DNA of 64,000 nt from Neopusillimonas maritima (GTDB lineage Bacteria; Pseudomonadota; Gammaproteobacteria; Burkholderiales; Burkholderiaceae_B), in NCBI RefSeq assembly GCF_040930455.2, contig NZ_CP170494.1; one strand, given 5' to 3'. Position numbers and translations under genes: made by a program. The first letter of the stretch is position 1. Each line of letters begins with the position of its first letter. Positions 40,220-50,283 of this stretch are shown in pieces. The notes beneath the pieces were generated by a model. The model saw only the letters and a program-made list of their open reading frames with translations. It was not told where the DNA came from and ran no database searches.

Positions 40220-41683
40220 CTATGAATCAGCGCGGTAGTTGGGTGCTTCTTTGGTGATCTGCACATCGTGAACGTGCGACTCGCGGAAACCCGCCGCCGT
40301 AATTTCAACGAATTCGGCTTTCTGATGCATTTCTTCAATGGATGCGCAGCCGCAATAGCCCATGGAAGCGCGCACACCACCCACCAATTGGTAAATAATG
40401 GCAATAACACTGCCTTTGTACGCCACCCGCCCTTCAATACCTTCCGGTACGAGCTTGTCGGCGTTGTTGGCCGGGTCTTGAAAGTAGCGATCGGCCGAAC
40501 CTTGTGCCATGGCACCCAAGCTGCCCATGCCGCGATACGCTTTGTAAGACCGCCCCTGATACAGCACCACTTCACCGGGCGACTCTTCGGTACCGGCAAA
40601 CATGGAGCCCATCATGCAGGTGGAAGCGCCGGCGGCCAAAGCTTTGGACACATCGCCTGAAAAGCGAATACCGCCGTCTGCAATGAGCGGAATACCCGTA
40701 TCTTTCAAGGCTTCGGCAACGTCGGCAATCGCGGTAATTTGCGGCACACCGACACCTGCAACAATACGCGTGGTGCAAATAGAGCCGGGGCCAATGCCAA
40801 CTTTCACGCCATCGGCGCCGGCATCGGCCAAATCACGCGCCGCTTGCGCCGTAGCGATATTGCCGCCGATAACCTGCACCTTGGGGTAAGTTTGTTTCAC
40901 CCAGCGAACGCGCTCAAGTACACCGGCTGAATGGCCGTGTGCGGTATCCACCACCAGCACGTCGACACCGGCTTTCACCAGTTTTTCAACACGCTCCTCC
41001 GTGCCGTCACCCACACCCACGGCGGCGCCTACACGCAACTGCCCTTGGCCGTCTTTGCTGGCGCTGGGGTGTTCCGTGTTCTTAACGATGTCTTTAACCG
41101 TTGCCAGCCCAGTGAGCTCAAAACGGTCATTCACTATCAGCACGCGCTCAAGCCGATGCTTGTGCATCAGTGCCTGGGCTTCATCCAGCGTAGCACCCTC
41201 TTTCATGGTGACCAGCCGTTCTTGCGGCGTCATGATGTCGCGCAGTGGCACGTCGAGCCGATCTTCAAAACGCAGATCGCGGTTCGTGACGATGCCCACC
41301 ACTTTGCCGCCTTCCACAACCGGCAAGCCGGAAATGCCGTGCTTGCGTTGCAACTCAACAGCATCGCGTACTTTCATGTTGGGGGTAACGGTAACCGGGT
41401 CGATCACAATACCGAATTCATGACGCTTCACACGCGCCACTTCGTGGGCCTGTTCGTCCGCAGTCAGGTTCTTGTGAATAATGCCAATTCCGCCCTCTTG
41501 TGCCATGGCAATGGCCAACCGCGCTTCGGTCACCGTATCCATGGCGGCCGAAACCAGCGGGATATTCAGGCTGATATCACGGGTAAGACGGGTGGCAAGA
41601 GACGTATCACGGGGGAGAATTTGGGAGTAGGCCGGCACCAACAACACATCGTCGAAGGTGAGCGCTTTTTTGATAAGACGCAT
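40220..41683 (-). CDS. guaB: IMP dehydrogenase
   Basis: 487 residues, as in most bacteria. The TIM-barrel catalytic domain has the active cysteine in GPGSICTTRIVAGVGVPQ near residue 305 and the flap segment GYCGCASIEEMHQ. Two CBS domains are inserted at about residues 94-205 (VTNRDLRFEDRLD, TLDEAQALMHKHRLERVLIV). It oxidises IMP to XMP with NAD, the committing step to GMP. It lies between purL and guaA in the same direction. Confidence 0.98.
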   Translation of the reverse strand: MRLIKKALTFDDVLLVPAYSQILPRDTSLATRLTRDISLNIPLVSAAMDTVTEARLAIAMAQEGGIGIIHKNLTADEQAHEVARVKRHEFGIVIDPVTVTPNMKVRDAVELQRKHGISGLPVVEGGKVVGIVTNRDLRFEDRLDVPLRDIMTPQERLVTMKEGATLDEAQALMHKHRLERVLIVNDRFELTGLATVKDIVKNTEHPSASKDGQGQLRVGAAVGVGDGTEERVEKLVKAGVDVLVVDTAHGHSAGVLERVRWVKQTYPKVQVIGGNIATAQAARDLADAGADGVKVGIGPGSICTTRIVAGVGVPQITAIADVAEALKDTGIPLIADGGIRFSGDVSKALAAGASTCMMGSMFAGTEESPGEVVLYQGRSYKAYRGMGSLGAMAQGSADRYFQDPANNADKLVPEGIEGRVAYKGSVIAIIYQLVGGVRASMGYCGCASIEEMHQKAEFVEITAAGFRESHVHDVQITKEAPNYRADS

Positions 41684-41744
41684 TCAATAACTCCGTACAC
41701 AAAGCAAAATTATACGACGCAAGGTTAACCCTAACCAAACGGCC

Positions 41745-44700
41745 CTAGCCTAAACGCATACGCGCGTTGCGGAACAGACGCAGCCAGGGTGTAAATTCAC
41801 CCCCGGTGTCGTGATTTCCCCACCGTGTAGGCGCCCAGGACATCATGACATTACGCGTCACACGCTCGGGGTGCGGCATCATAATGGTGAAACGACCATC
41901 TTCAGTAGTAACACCAGCCACGCCGCCGGGGCTGCCGTTCGGGTTGTACGGATAGGTATCCGTGGCAATGCCCTGGTTATCCACATAGCGCATGGCCACG
42001 TTTACGTCTTGAATACTGCCCTGACGCTCGAAATTGGCAAAGCCTTCGCCGTGCGCGACCGCAATTGGTGCTTGCAAGCCCGCCATACCTTGCAGAAATA
42101 GCGAAGGCGATTCGGGAATTTCCACCATGGTTAAACGGGCTTCGTATTTTTCCGATTGGTTACGGGTAAAGCGTGGCCAATTTTCCGCGCCCGGAATCAT
42201 ATCGGCCAGGGCCGCCATCATTTGGCAGCCATTGCACACCCCCAGTCCGAAGCTGTCTTCACGCTCAAAGAAACGGGTGAATTGTTCAGCCAGGTTGTCA
42301 TTGAAACGAATGGTGCGTGCCCACCCTTCCCCGGCGCCCAGCACGTCGCCATAGCTGAACCCGCCCACGGCCACCAGGCCGGTGAAGTCGGCCAGGTCGG
42401 TGCGCCCGGCCAGCAGGTCAGTCATATGGACATCATGCGTTTCAAACCCGGCCTTGTCGAACGCCCAGGCCATTTCAATATGACTGTTGCAACCTTGTTC
42501 GCGCAAAATAGCCATGGCCGGCCTTGCGCCTTTGGAAATATACGGCGCAGCGATGCCTTCCTGAGGGTCGAAGGCCACCTTGGGCTGAAAGCCTGGGTCT
42601 TCCCGGTTTTGCCAAACGTCGAATTCCGCTTGCGCGCATTCAGGATGATCGCGCCGGTTCATAATACGGCGGCTGACCTCGCTCCATTGTTGTGCCAGAT
42701 CGCGCCAACCCTGCTGGTATATGCATTTGCCATCACGGAAAATCTGGATTTCGTCTGCCTGATTCAAGCCGCCGATAACGTGGCTGTAGGGCGACAGGCC
42801 CTTTTCGCGCAATTTCTGTAAAACCGTATTACGCTCGGCCAACGGCACTTGAATAACTGCACCGGCCTCTTCATTGAACAAGGCTTTCAGCGTGATTTCA
42901 TCACGCTGCACCGCGACTTGTTCAGGACGAATTTTGTAATCACCCCAATCAGCCGCATACGGATCAATCGTAAGCATGTCCAGATTCAGTGACACCCCAG
43001 TGTGCCCGGCAAACGCCATTTCACAAATCGTGGCCCACAAACCGCCGTCAGAGCGGTCGTGATACGCCAGAATATGGTTGTCGTCGGCCAGCAAACGAAT
43101 GGCTTCGAAGAAGGCACGCATCATGACTGCGTCGTCGATGTCCGGCACCTCGTTGCCGACCTGGTTGAACGAGTGCGCCAACACAGAACCACCCATGCGT
43201 TGTTGGCCTTTACCCAGGTCGATCAGAATCAGTGCCGTATCGCCGGCATCGGTTCTTAATTGAGGGGTCAGGCTGCGGCGTACGTCGGCCACCGGCGCAA
43301 ATGCCGTGACGATCAACGAAACTGGCGCCATGACTTCACGATCCTGCTCATCTTCGCGCCACGAAGTGCGCATCGATAACGAGTCTTTACCCACGGGAAT
43401 GGACAAATCGAGCGCCTGACACCATTCACTAACGGCTGAAACCGTATCGTACAACGCAGCGTCCTGGCCTTTTGAGCCGCAGGCGGCCATCCAGTTAGCC
43501 GACAGTTTGATGTCGGTTAAGGCACGCACATCGGCCGCCACCAAATTGGTCAGCGCTTCGGCCACCGACATACGCCCCGAAGCCGGCGCGTTCATGACTG
43601 CAATGGGGGTGCGTTCTCCCATGGCCATCGCCTCGCCCCGTGTGCTTTCAAAATCACTTAACGTGACCGCGCAGTCGGCTACCGGCACCTGCCACGGGCC
43701 CACCATTTGGTCCCGGCTGCTTAGGCCACCCACGGTACGGTCACCAATGGTAATCAAGAACGTTTTATTGGCCACTGTTGGGTGTCGCAACACACGTTGC
43801 GTAGCCTCTTCCAGCGTAATCAGCGGTAAATCAACGGCGGGGGTTTCGAGTGTTTCGCGTTGCACATCACGCGTCATACGGGGTGGTTTACCCAAGATGA
43901 CGTCAATAGGCACATCTACCGAATGTGGCAGGTCTTCCCCCAGCGTCACTTTCAACTGACGCTCTTCGGTTGCCACCCCCACCACCGCATACGGGCAGCG
44001 TTCTCGTTTGGCCAGCGCATCAAAGCGGTCGAGATCTTCAGGCGCAATAGCCAGCACGTAACGCTCTTGGGCTTCGTTACTCCAGATTTCCGCCGCCGAC
44101 AAGCCGCTTTCTTCCAGATGCACCTGGGTTAAATCGAACACGGCACCGCGCTCAGCGTCGTTCACCAATTCGGGGAAGGCATTCGACAACCCCCCTGCGC
44201 CCACATCGTGAATCGCAATAATAGGGTTGGCCGCGCCCAGTTGCCAGCAGCGGTCAATGACTTCTTGCGCGCGCCGTTCAATTTCCGGGTTGCCCCGTTG
44301 TACGGAATCGAAATCCAGTTCGGCGGTGTTCGAACCTACCCCCATACTCGACGCTGCACTGCCCCCCATGCCAATACGCATGCCCGGGCCACCCAACTGA
44401 ACCAGCAACGCGCCAGGCGGAATGGGATCTTTATGTGTGAGACGGTCGTCGATATAACCCAGGCCACCGGCAATCATAATGGGCTTGTGATAACCCCAAC
44501 GAACGTCGGCAACGGTTTGTTCATAACTACGGAAATAGCCCAACAAATTTGGGCGACCGAATTCATTATTGAATGCGGCGCCGCCCAAGGGGCCTTCAAC
44601 CATAATGTCCAGCGCACTGGCAATACGGTCGGGGCGGCCATGGGTGTCTTGCTCCCAAGGCTCAGGCGCCTCTTCGAAATGCAAATGCGAAACCGTAAAC

Positions 44701-45779
44701 CCGGTGAGACCAGCCTTAGGCTTGGAGCCACGCCCCGTAGCCCCTTCGTCGCGAATTTCGCCACCGGCCCCGGTAGCGGCACCGGGAAAGGGTGCAATCG
44801 CCGTGGGGTGATTATGCGTTTCCACCTTCATTAAGGTATGCACCGTGGCAGGATGATGGCCGTAAACGGTAGCCCCGTTAGACGGTGCAGCGTGAAAAAG
44901 CGTAGCCTCACCGCCTTCCATAATGGCGGCGTTATCAGAATAGGCCACGACGGTGCCGGCCGGTTGCGCCGCATGCGTGGCACGAATCATGCCGAACAAG
45001 GTGTTGTTCTGAGATTCACCGTTAATGACCCACTGCGCGTTGAAAATCTTATGACGGCAGTGCTCGCTGTTTGCTTGGGCAAACATCATCAACTCAACGT
45101 CTGTCGGGTTACGCTTCAGGCCCGCGAAAGACTGTTCCAGGTACTCAATCTCGTCATCGGAAAGCGCCAGGCCCAATTCTTTGTTCGCCTGTTCCAGCGC
45201 CGCCCTGCCTTGTTCCAGCACGGGGATCAACGCCATGGGCTTGCCAGGTAGCGAGGCAAACAAAGCCTGCCCTTCAAACTGAGCGTCTACAACCGTTTCG
45301 GTCATGCGGTCGTGCAAACAAGCCGCAATTTGGGCCAGTTGCTCTTCCGAAACAGACTGTGTGCCCAGTAACCCTTTCGCGGGCTGAATTACATAACGAA
45401 TCCCGCGTTCAATGCGCCGCACAGCCTGCAACCCACAATTATGCGCAATGTCGGTGGCTTTGCTGGCCCAGGGGGAAACCGTGCCCGGACGGGGAATTAC
45501 ACGTAATACCAGGGTGCGTTTATCTTCACTGAAAGCCGGTTCTTGAACGCCGTAATCAAGCAACTGGGTTAAACGCAACTCCCCGGCGGGATCAAGCGGC
45601 TGATCGACCCAAACAAAATGCTCGTAAAAGCCGTCGATATTGGCAACAGGCAACTTCAGATAGGAAAAAGTTTGCAGCAGGCGTTCGCGACGAAAATCAG
45701 ACAGAACAGAAGAGCCGAGGAAATGCAAAAAGGAATTCACAGTGAGACGCGCTTGTTCAAGAGGAGAAGAAACACGCAT
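41745..45779 (-). CDS. purL: Phosphoribosylformylglycinamidine synthase
   Basis: 1344 residues from the ATG at 45779. A longer in-frame start at 45929 would add ~50 residues unlike the family and overlap the upstream gene; a GTG at 45740 is also possible. The single-chain PurL layout is seen: the N-terminal PurS-like domain, two AIR-synthase-like repeats (KVETHNHPTAIAPFPGAATG, SGRMSVAEALTNL), and a C-terminal class I amidotransferase domain with LGVCNGCQMMAAL and PHPERV. It converts FGAR, ATP and glutamine to FGAM in purine synthesis. No clear ribosome site decides the start. Confidence 0.95.
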   Translation of the reverse strand: MRVSSPLEQARLTVNSFLHFLGSSVLSDFRRERLLQTFSYLKLPVANIDGFYEHFVWVDQPLDPAGELRLTQLLDYGVQEPAFSEDKRTLVLRVIPRPGTVSPWASKATDIAHNCGLQAVRRIERGIRYVIQPAKGLLGTQSVSEEQLAQIAACLHDRMTETVVDAQFEGQALFASLPGKPMALIPVLEQGRAALEQANKELGLALSDDEIEYLEQSFAGLKRNPTDVELMMFAQANSEHCRHKIFNAQWVINGESQNNTLFGMIRATHAAQPAGTVVAYSDNAAIMEGGEATLFHAAPSNGATVYGHHPATVHTLMKVETHNHPTAIAPFPGAATGAGGEIRDEGATGRGSKPKAGLTGFTVSHLHFEEAPEPWEQDTHGRPDRIASALDIMVEGPLGGAAFNNEFGRPNLLGYFRSYEQTVADVRWGYHKPIMIAGGLGYIDDRLTHKDPIPPGALLVQLGGPGMRIGMGGSAASSMGVGSNTAELDFDSVQRGNPEIERRAQEVIDRCWQLGAANPIIAIHDVGAGGLSNAFPELVNDAERGAVFDLTQVHLEESGLSAAEIWSNEAQERYVLAIAPEDLDRFDALAKRERCPYAVVGVATEERQLKVTLGEDLPHSVDVPIDVILGKPPRMTRDVQRETLETPAVDLPLITLEEATQRVLRHPTVANKTFLITIGDRTVGGLSSRDQMVGPWQVPVADCAVTLSDFESTRGEAMAMGERTPIAVMNAPASGRMSVAEALTNLVAADVRALTDIKLSANWMAACGSKGQDAALYDTVSAVSEWCQALDLSIPVGKDSLSMRTSWREDEQDREVMAPVSLIVTAFAPVADVRRSLTPQLRTDAGDTALILIDLGKGQQRMGGSVLAHSFNQVGNEVPDIDDAVMMRAFFEAIRLLADDNHILAYHDRSDGGLWATICEMAFAGHTGVSLNLDMLTIDPYAADWGDYKIRPEQVAVQRDEITLKALFNEEAGAVIQVPLAERNTVLQKLREKGLSPYSHVIGGLNQADEIQIFRDGKCIYQQGWRDLAQQWSEVSRRIMNRRDHPECAQAEFDVWQNREDPGFQPKVAFDPQEGIAAPYISKGARPAMAILREQGCNSHIEMAWAFDKAGFETHDVHMTDLLAGRTDLADFTGLVAVGGFSYGDVLGAGEGWARTIRFNDNLAEQFTRFFEREDSFGLGVCNGCQMMAALADMIPGAENWPRFTRNQSEKYEARLTMVEIPESPSLFLQGMAGLQAPIAVAHGEGFANFERQGSIQDVNVAMRYVDNQGIATDTYPYNPNGSPGGVAGVTTEDGRFTIMMPHPERVTRNVMMSWAPTRWGNHDTGGEFTPWLRLFRNARMRLG

Positions 45780-45819
45780 TTTAACGCGCTTGCCCCTGCC
45801 TGCCTGCAAGCGACGAAAC

Positions 45820-46776
45820 CTAAGCCGGTTCGGGGTAAATGACTTCCAAAATATCAAGCTCATCAAGCCCGGCCGGGGTGCGCAAAGTAATGGTGTCGCC
45901 TTCCCGCGCTTTAAGCAACGCACGTGCAACCGGGGATATCCAGCTAATCATGCCGTTAAGTGGGTCGGCTTCGTCTACCCCCACAATGGTGACCCGGTGG
46001 TCTGTACCCGCTTTATCGCAATACAGCACAGTGGCGCCGAAGAAAACCTGATCGCGGTTAGGTTGCAAAGCCGGGTCTACGACCTCGGCCGCTTCAAGCC
46101 GCTTGGTTAAAAAACGAATACGGCGATCGATTTCGCGCAAACGTTTCTTGCCGTAGATATAGTCACCATTTTCCGAGCGATCTCCGTTCGACGCCGCCCA
46201 GGAAACCACCTGAACGACATTAGGGCGCTCTTCGTTCATTAAATGAGCCAGTTCGGCACGCAAGCGCTGATACCCCGACCTGGTCATGTAATTTTTGCTG
46301 CCCTGGGGCAAAGCCACCGCTTCGGGCCCCAAGTCGTCGTCATCATCGTGGTCGGATTCTTTAACAAATGCTTTATTCATGGTGGAAGGCACACTAAAAA
46401 CAACACGCGGCAACCCTTTCGAAGGTTGACCCAAGAACACGGAACGGCCCGGCACAAACGCCAGAGGACGGCGAGCGCAATACCCGGCATTCAATTCGAT
46501 AACCGAGCGCGCCCGCCGGCAGATGGAAACACGCGCAGGCGCCACATTGTGCACGATTTTGAGCACCCGGTTCCGCGAGCAAAGAAACACCAGATCGAGT
46601 GGATAACGCATACCAAAAGTATGCACCGCCCACGTGTCGCATAACCACATCGCTTCATCTGATTTGAGTCTACGGCGAAACAGCAGGCCCCGCAATCGCT
46701 GCATGAGGCCGGTTGCTTTATATACACGCAATGTTTCATTAGGGGCGCGCATCATCCTAATGCCTTGGTAGAACAT
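45820..46776 (-). CDS. greB: DUF192 domain fused in frame to transcription elongation factor GreB
   Basis: The reading frame is uninterrupted for 318 residues. Residues ~15-120 are a DUF192 domain (GLMQRLRGLLFRR, HTFGMRYPLDLVF, ARSVIELNAGYC). From M133 (MNKAFVKESDHDD) onward it is GreB: an N-terminal coiled coil (SGYQRLRAELAHLMNEERPN, SWAASNGDRSENGDYIYGKK) and a C-terminal FKBP-like domain ending TLRTPAGLDELDILEV. GreB stimulates transcript cleavage by RNA polymerase backtracked at pauses. No ribosome site lies in front of the GreB methionine at 46380, so either the fusion is translated or GreB starts internally. It lies four bases after tadC, so it may be transcribed with the pilus genes. 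Confidence 0.85.
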   Translation of the reverse strand: MFYQGIRMMRAPNETLRVYKATGLMQRLRGLLFRRRLKSDEAMWLCDTWAVHTFGMRYPLDLVFLCSRNRVLKIVHNVAPARVSICRRARSVIELNAGYCARRPLAFVPGRSVFLGQPSKGLPRVVFSVPSTMNKAFVKESDHDDDDDLGPEAVALPQGSKNYMTRSGYQRLRAELAHLMNEERPNVVQVVSWAASNGDRSENGDYIYGKKRLREIDRRIRFLTKRLEAAEVVDPALQPNRDQVFFGATVLYCDKAGTDHRVTIVGVDEADPLNGMISWISPVARALLKAREGDTITLRTPAGLDELDILEVIYPEPA

Positions 46777-46779
46777 TCG

Positions 46780-47682
46780 TCATATAACACCCGCAAAAAT
46801 TTTTATTGCGATCGGAAAGCCAATAATTAAAAAAGTGCAAGGAAAAATGCACACCACCATGGGAAACAGCATTTTCACCGGCGCCTGCAAGGCCATTTTT
46901 TCTGCACGCAGGAATCGCTCGGCGCGGCGTTGATCAGACTGCGCGCGCAATACGGGTGCCAGATTCATGCCGATCTGTTCAGCCTGCTCCAAAGTTTGCA
47001 CCCATTGTTTGATTTCCGACAAGCCCGATCGATGCGCCAATGAGCTCAACGCCTCATGGCGTGGTGTACCTGTACGCAATTCAGCCAGCGTAATTCGCAA
47101 CAATTCAAGCAATGGGCCCGAGGGCCCATGTTGTGACGCCTGTTGCAACGCGCCTTGCAAATTCAACCCCGCTTCTACGCAAAGCGTGACCATGTCCAGC
47201 AAAAAAGGAAAATCCACCAACATCCGGCGTTGTCGATGGGACGTTAAGCGCTTTAAAAAATAGCCTGGTGCGGCAGCACCGGCTCCGCCGGTTGTTAAAG
47301 CCGCCAACCACGTTTCAAGCGTTCCCGATAAACCCAGCATGCGCCCTGTAACGAACCCAATTAACACGCCTGAACCGAAACCCAGTAAGCGATAAGCCAT
47401 GACTCGCTCCGGTGTCAATGAGCCAGACAACCCGGCGCGCTGCAAACACAGCATGAGTTTCTTGCGCCCTCGCCACCCCAACAACTGCCGCCCTAAGGGC
47501 TCTAACGCAACCACCCAAGGATCGAGGCAGCTTAAAACCCGCGCAGCACGCTGCCCCCTTCCCCTTGATGACGAAACAGGACTGGCGTTTTGTTGGTCGA
47601 TATCAGCCCAAGGCCGAAACAACCACCATGTTGACAACGCCAGGCTCAGGCCGGCAAACAAACAACTTAACCAGAATGTCAT
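46780..47682 (-). CDS. tadC: Tad pilus inner-membrane platform protein TadC
   Basis: 300 residues from the ATG at 47682, which overlaps the tadB stop as ATGA; the longer open frame is not needed. The type II secretion F domain is near residues 140-265 (FPFLLDMVTLCVEAGLNLQG, RHEALSSLAHRSGLSEIKQW), with the usual four membrane helices and a C-terminal helix (PMVVCIFPCTFLIIGFPIAI). It forms, with TadB, the base on which pilin subunits are assembled. Confidence 0.93.
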   Translation of the reverse strand: MTFWLSCLFAGLSLALSTWWLFRPWADIDQQNASPVSSSRGRGQRAARVLSCLDPWVVALEPLGRQLLGWRGRKKLMLCLQRAGLSGSLTPERVMAYRLLGFGSGVLIGFVTGRMLGLSGTLETWLAALTTGGAGAAAPGYFLKRLTSHRQRRMLVDFPFLLDMVTLCVEAGLNLQGALQQASQHGPSGPLLELLRITLAELRTGTPRHEALSSLAHRSGLSEIKQWVQTLEQAEQIGMNLAPVLRAQSDQRRAERFLRAEKMALQAPVKMLFPMVVCIFPCTFLIIGFPIAIKIFAGVI

Positions 47683-48524
47683 ACCTGGATCCTGACAATC
47701 TTGCGAATGAGAAAAATGCCACTGATTTCCAGCACGCCGACCAACATCAGAACGCCCCACCCAAGAGGCGTGTGCCACAACACCTGCATGGCGTCCGGCT
47801 CGAGCCCGGTTAAAACCAGACCCAGCAGCAACGGCAGGCCTGCCATCACCCAGGCTTGCATTCGGCCCTGTGCGGTTAAGGCATCAATGCGGCCAAGCAA
47901 ATGTAAACGTGCACGTAAAGTGTGGCCGATACGTTCCAGCGTTTCGGCAAGGTTCCCCCCGGTATGCAAGGCAATAGTCAACGCCGATACAAGTAATTGT
48001 GTACCTTCACCGGGCATACGCCGTCGCAAACTGGATAACGCTTGCTCCAGTGGCACCCCCACCCTTTGCTCTTTCAGCACCAAACCCAGTTCCTGGGCTA
48101 ACGGCGCAGGCGATTGCGTCACTATCGTTTGCAGTGCCGACTGCAAACCGGCTCCGGCACGCAAAGCACCTGCCAGACTTAATAGAAGATCCGGTAATTG
48201 ACATTCGAACCGCGCGTGGCGGCGTTGGCGCAGCCAGCGCATTAACCAGGGTGGGCAAAATAATGCAACGCCGCTGACAATCAATGTCAGGGCAATACTT
48301 TGCATCAAGCCGTATGCCACCAATCCTAACGCCGCAGCTACAAACACCGTTAAAAACCAAAGTTGCACAGGGTCCAGAAATAAAAAGACTTCACTTAATT
48401 GAATATGCGCCTGGTCGGTAAAGCTGGCGCGATAGCGTGAATAAGCAAACTTCAGCCCCGCTTGCACCAGCCAGGCCAAACCAGTAAAGGCAATCCCCGT
48501 AAAAATAATGGTTAGCGTCCCCAT
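47679..48524 (-). CDS. tadB: Tad pilus inner-membrane platform protein TadB
   Basis: 281 residues from the ATG at 48524, placed next to the cpaF stop. The type II secretion F domain contains LPDLLLSLAGALRAGAGLQS and PLEQALSSLRRRMPGEG. Membrane helices lie at the N-terminus (IIFTGIAFTGLAWLVQAGLK), at about residues 60-110, and at the C-terminus (AWVMAGLPLLLGLVLTGLEP). It is the partner of TadC at the pilus base in the inner membrane. Confidence 0.93.
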   Translation of the reverse strand: MGTLTIIFTGIAFTGLAWLVQAGLKFAYSRYRASFTDQAHIQLSEVFLFLDPVQLWFLTVFVAAALGLVAYGLMQSIALTLIVSGVALFCPPWLMRWLRQRRHARFECQLPDLLLSLAGALRAGAGLQSALQTIVTQSPAPLAQELGLVLKEQRVGVPLEQALSSLRRRMPGEGTQLLVSALTIALHTGGNLAETLERIGHTLRARLHLLGRIDALTAQGRMQAWVMAGLPLLLGLVLTGLEPDAMQVLWHTPLGWGVLMLVGVLEISGIFLIRKIVRIQV

Positions 48525-48525
48525 G

Positions 48526-50283
48526 CTATGCGCCTTCGTTCGACAGCACACCGGTACTTTCATTGACAATAGCGCGGGCGCTAAAAACCGCCGGTTCAAG
48601 GCCCGCATCATGCTGCATCTGCGTACTAAAACATTCCGGAATCAATCCACATCCTTGAAACACAGGCGGATTGCCCGGCTGAAACTCAAACAGCGTTTGC
48701 GTTTGAATGCGCCCGCTTTCAATGCCGGTGACCTCCACAATGGCTGTAATCAATCGACGACCTGAGGCCAAGCGCGCTTGCTGCACGATCAAATCGATGC
48801 TCCCTGCAATATGCTCGCGCACTGCTGCCAAAGGCAGGTCCATACCCGCCATCAGAATCATGGTTTCCAGTCGACCCAGCGCGTCCCGGGCAGTATTGGC
48901 ATGCAGGGTCGTTAACGACCCTTCATGCCCTGTGTTCATGGCGGCCAGCATGTCGAACGCTTCCGCCCCGCGACACTCGCCCACCACAATACGGTCGGGC
49001 CGCATGCGAAGTGCGTTGCGCACCAGGTCACGAATATCGATTCGACCGCGCCCCTCCAAGTTCGCCGGGCGTGCTTCCAGGGTGACCAAATGGGCATGAG
49101 CCAACTTCAGCTCGGCGGAATCCTCAATCGTAACGATCCGTTCGCCGTCAGGAATGCAATTCGACAATACATTCAGCAGGGTTGTTTTGCCCGAACCCGT
49201 CCCGCCGGACACAAGAATATTGCGTCGGTATGTCACGCAGGCCTGTAGAAAACGACTCATGGGTTCGCTCAACGCCCCAACCTGCAGAAGGTCTCCCATC
49301 GTCAAGCGGCGCTCGGGAAATTTACGAATGGTTAGACTGGCACCCCGCAAGGCAATGGGCGGTATAACCGCATTCACCCGCGATCCGTCTTTCAAGCGAG
49401 CGTCCACCATGGGCGCACTTTCGTCGATACGTCGGCCAATGGGCGACACAATGCGATCAATGACAGCCAATACGGCTTGTTCACTGCTGAATGCAGTGGC
49501 ATGACGTTGCAGTTTCCCGGATCGCTCAACAAAGATTTCATCGTGTCGATTCACCATAATCTCAGTGATTCCACGGTCGGAGAGCAAGCTTTCAAGCGGC
49601 CCCAAACCCACTGCTTCGTTCACAACATCGTTCACAAGCTGCGCCCGTTGCGTTGCCGGCATCACACTCTGTTCTGCGTCGACCAAACGCGTGACGATGG
49701 CACGCGCCTCGTCACGCAATGCCGTATCGCTTAACGCGGAAATGTCACGCCGCCGCAAATCGAGTGCTTCCAGCAACAATCGGTGCAATTTTTGTCGTTG
49801 AATCAGCAAGCGTGATTGAACGATTGAAGCGTCCGGCAGAACGACTGTGCCAACATCGGTTTCAAGGCCGGTGTCCGGCTTGGCGTTTGGACCGACGTCT
49901 GTATTTGTTATGGCTGGCCCAGTTTCCACCTTGTTTCGCGGCTGAGGCGGTGTTACGGGCGCTTCGCACCTTAAAGCGGGTTCGACTTCGGGAGTAATAC
50001 GCCCTACTTCGATCAGGCATGGGCCAATAATGATCTCGTCGCCATTCTGCAACGCCGTTTGCGGACCCGCGCGCTTACCGTTGACCAGAGTCCCGGCCAG
50101 TGAGCCTGAATCTTCCAGATGTGCCGTATCCCCCACGTCAATAATACGAGCATGTTGACGTGCAACACGCCACCCTTTCAAACAAAGTCCTGAAGCGGAA
50201 TCCCGACCAATTATTAAGGGCAGATCGTAATGTACTTTCTGCGTTCGACCATCTTCATAGTGAATAGTAAGTTCAATTTTCAT
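48526..50283 (-). CDS. cpaF: FHA domain-CpaF/TadA pilus ATPase fusion
   Basis: 585 residues from the ATG at 50283. Residues ~20-90 form an FHA domain (LPLIIGRDSASGLCL, VARQHARIID, NGDEIIIG), which binds phosphothreonine peptides. A linker of ~70 residues rich in Pro, Asn and Thr follows. The secretion ATPase has a Walker A motif at 359-367 (GGTGSGKTTL), an Asp box in TIEDSAELKL, a Walker B-like region in RPDRIVVGECRG, and a His box in TTLHANTARDALGR. It powers Flp pilus assembly at the inner membrane. CpaF usually lacks an FHA domain, and no TadZ gene is seen beside it, so the FHA domain may serve localisation or control. The start overlaps the secretin gene by 11 bases. Confidence 0.92.
   Translation of the reverse strand: MKIELTIHYEDGRTQKVHYDLPLIIGRDSASGLCLKGWRVARQHARIIDVGDTAHLEDSGSLAGTLVNGKRAGPQTALQNGDEIIIGPCLIEVGRITPEVEPALRCEAPVTPPQPRNKVETGPAITNTDVGPNAKPDTGLETDVGTVVLPDASIVQSRLLIQRQKLHRLLLEALDLRRRDISALSDTALRDEARAIVTRLVDAEQSVMPATQRAQLVNDVVNEAVGLGPLESLLSDRGITEIMVNRHDEIFVERSGKLQRHATAFSSEQAVLAVIDRIVSPIGRRIDESAPMVDARLKDGSRVNAVIPPIALRGASLTIRKFPERRLTMGDLLQVGALSEPMSRFLQACVTYRRNILVSGGTGSGKTTLLNVLSNCIPDGERIVTIEDSAELKLAHAHLVTLEARPANLEGRGRIDIRDLVRNALRMRPDRIVVGECRGAEAFDMLAAMNTGHEGSLTTLHANTARDALGRLETMILMAGMDLPLAAVREHIAGSIDLIVQQARLASGRRLITAIVEVTGIESGRIQTQTLFEFQPGNPPVFQGCGLIPECFSTQMQHDAGLEPAVFSARAIVNESTGVLSNEGA

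Noticed and set aside
43507..44834. Several plus-strand open frames across purL
   Set aside because: All are antisense to the conserved PurL sequence and show no domain or start signal.
45780..45929. Upstream extension of purL by 50 codons
   Set aside because: The extra residues are unlike PurL and overlap the GreB coding end on the same strand in another frame.
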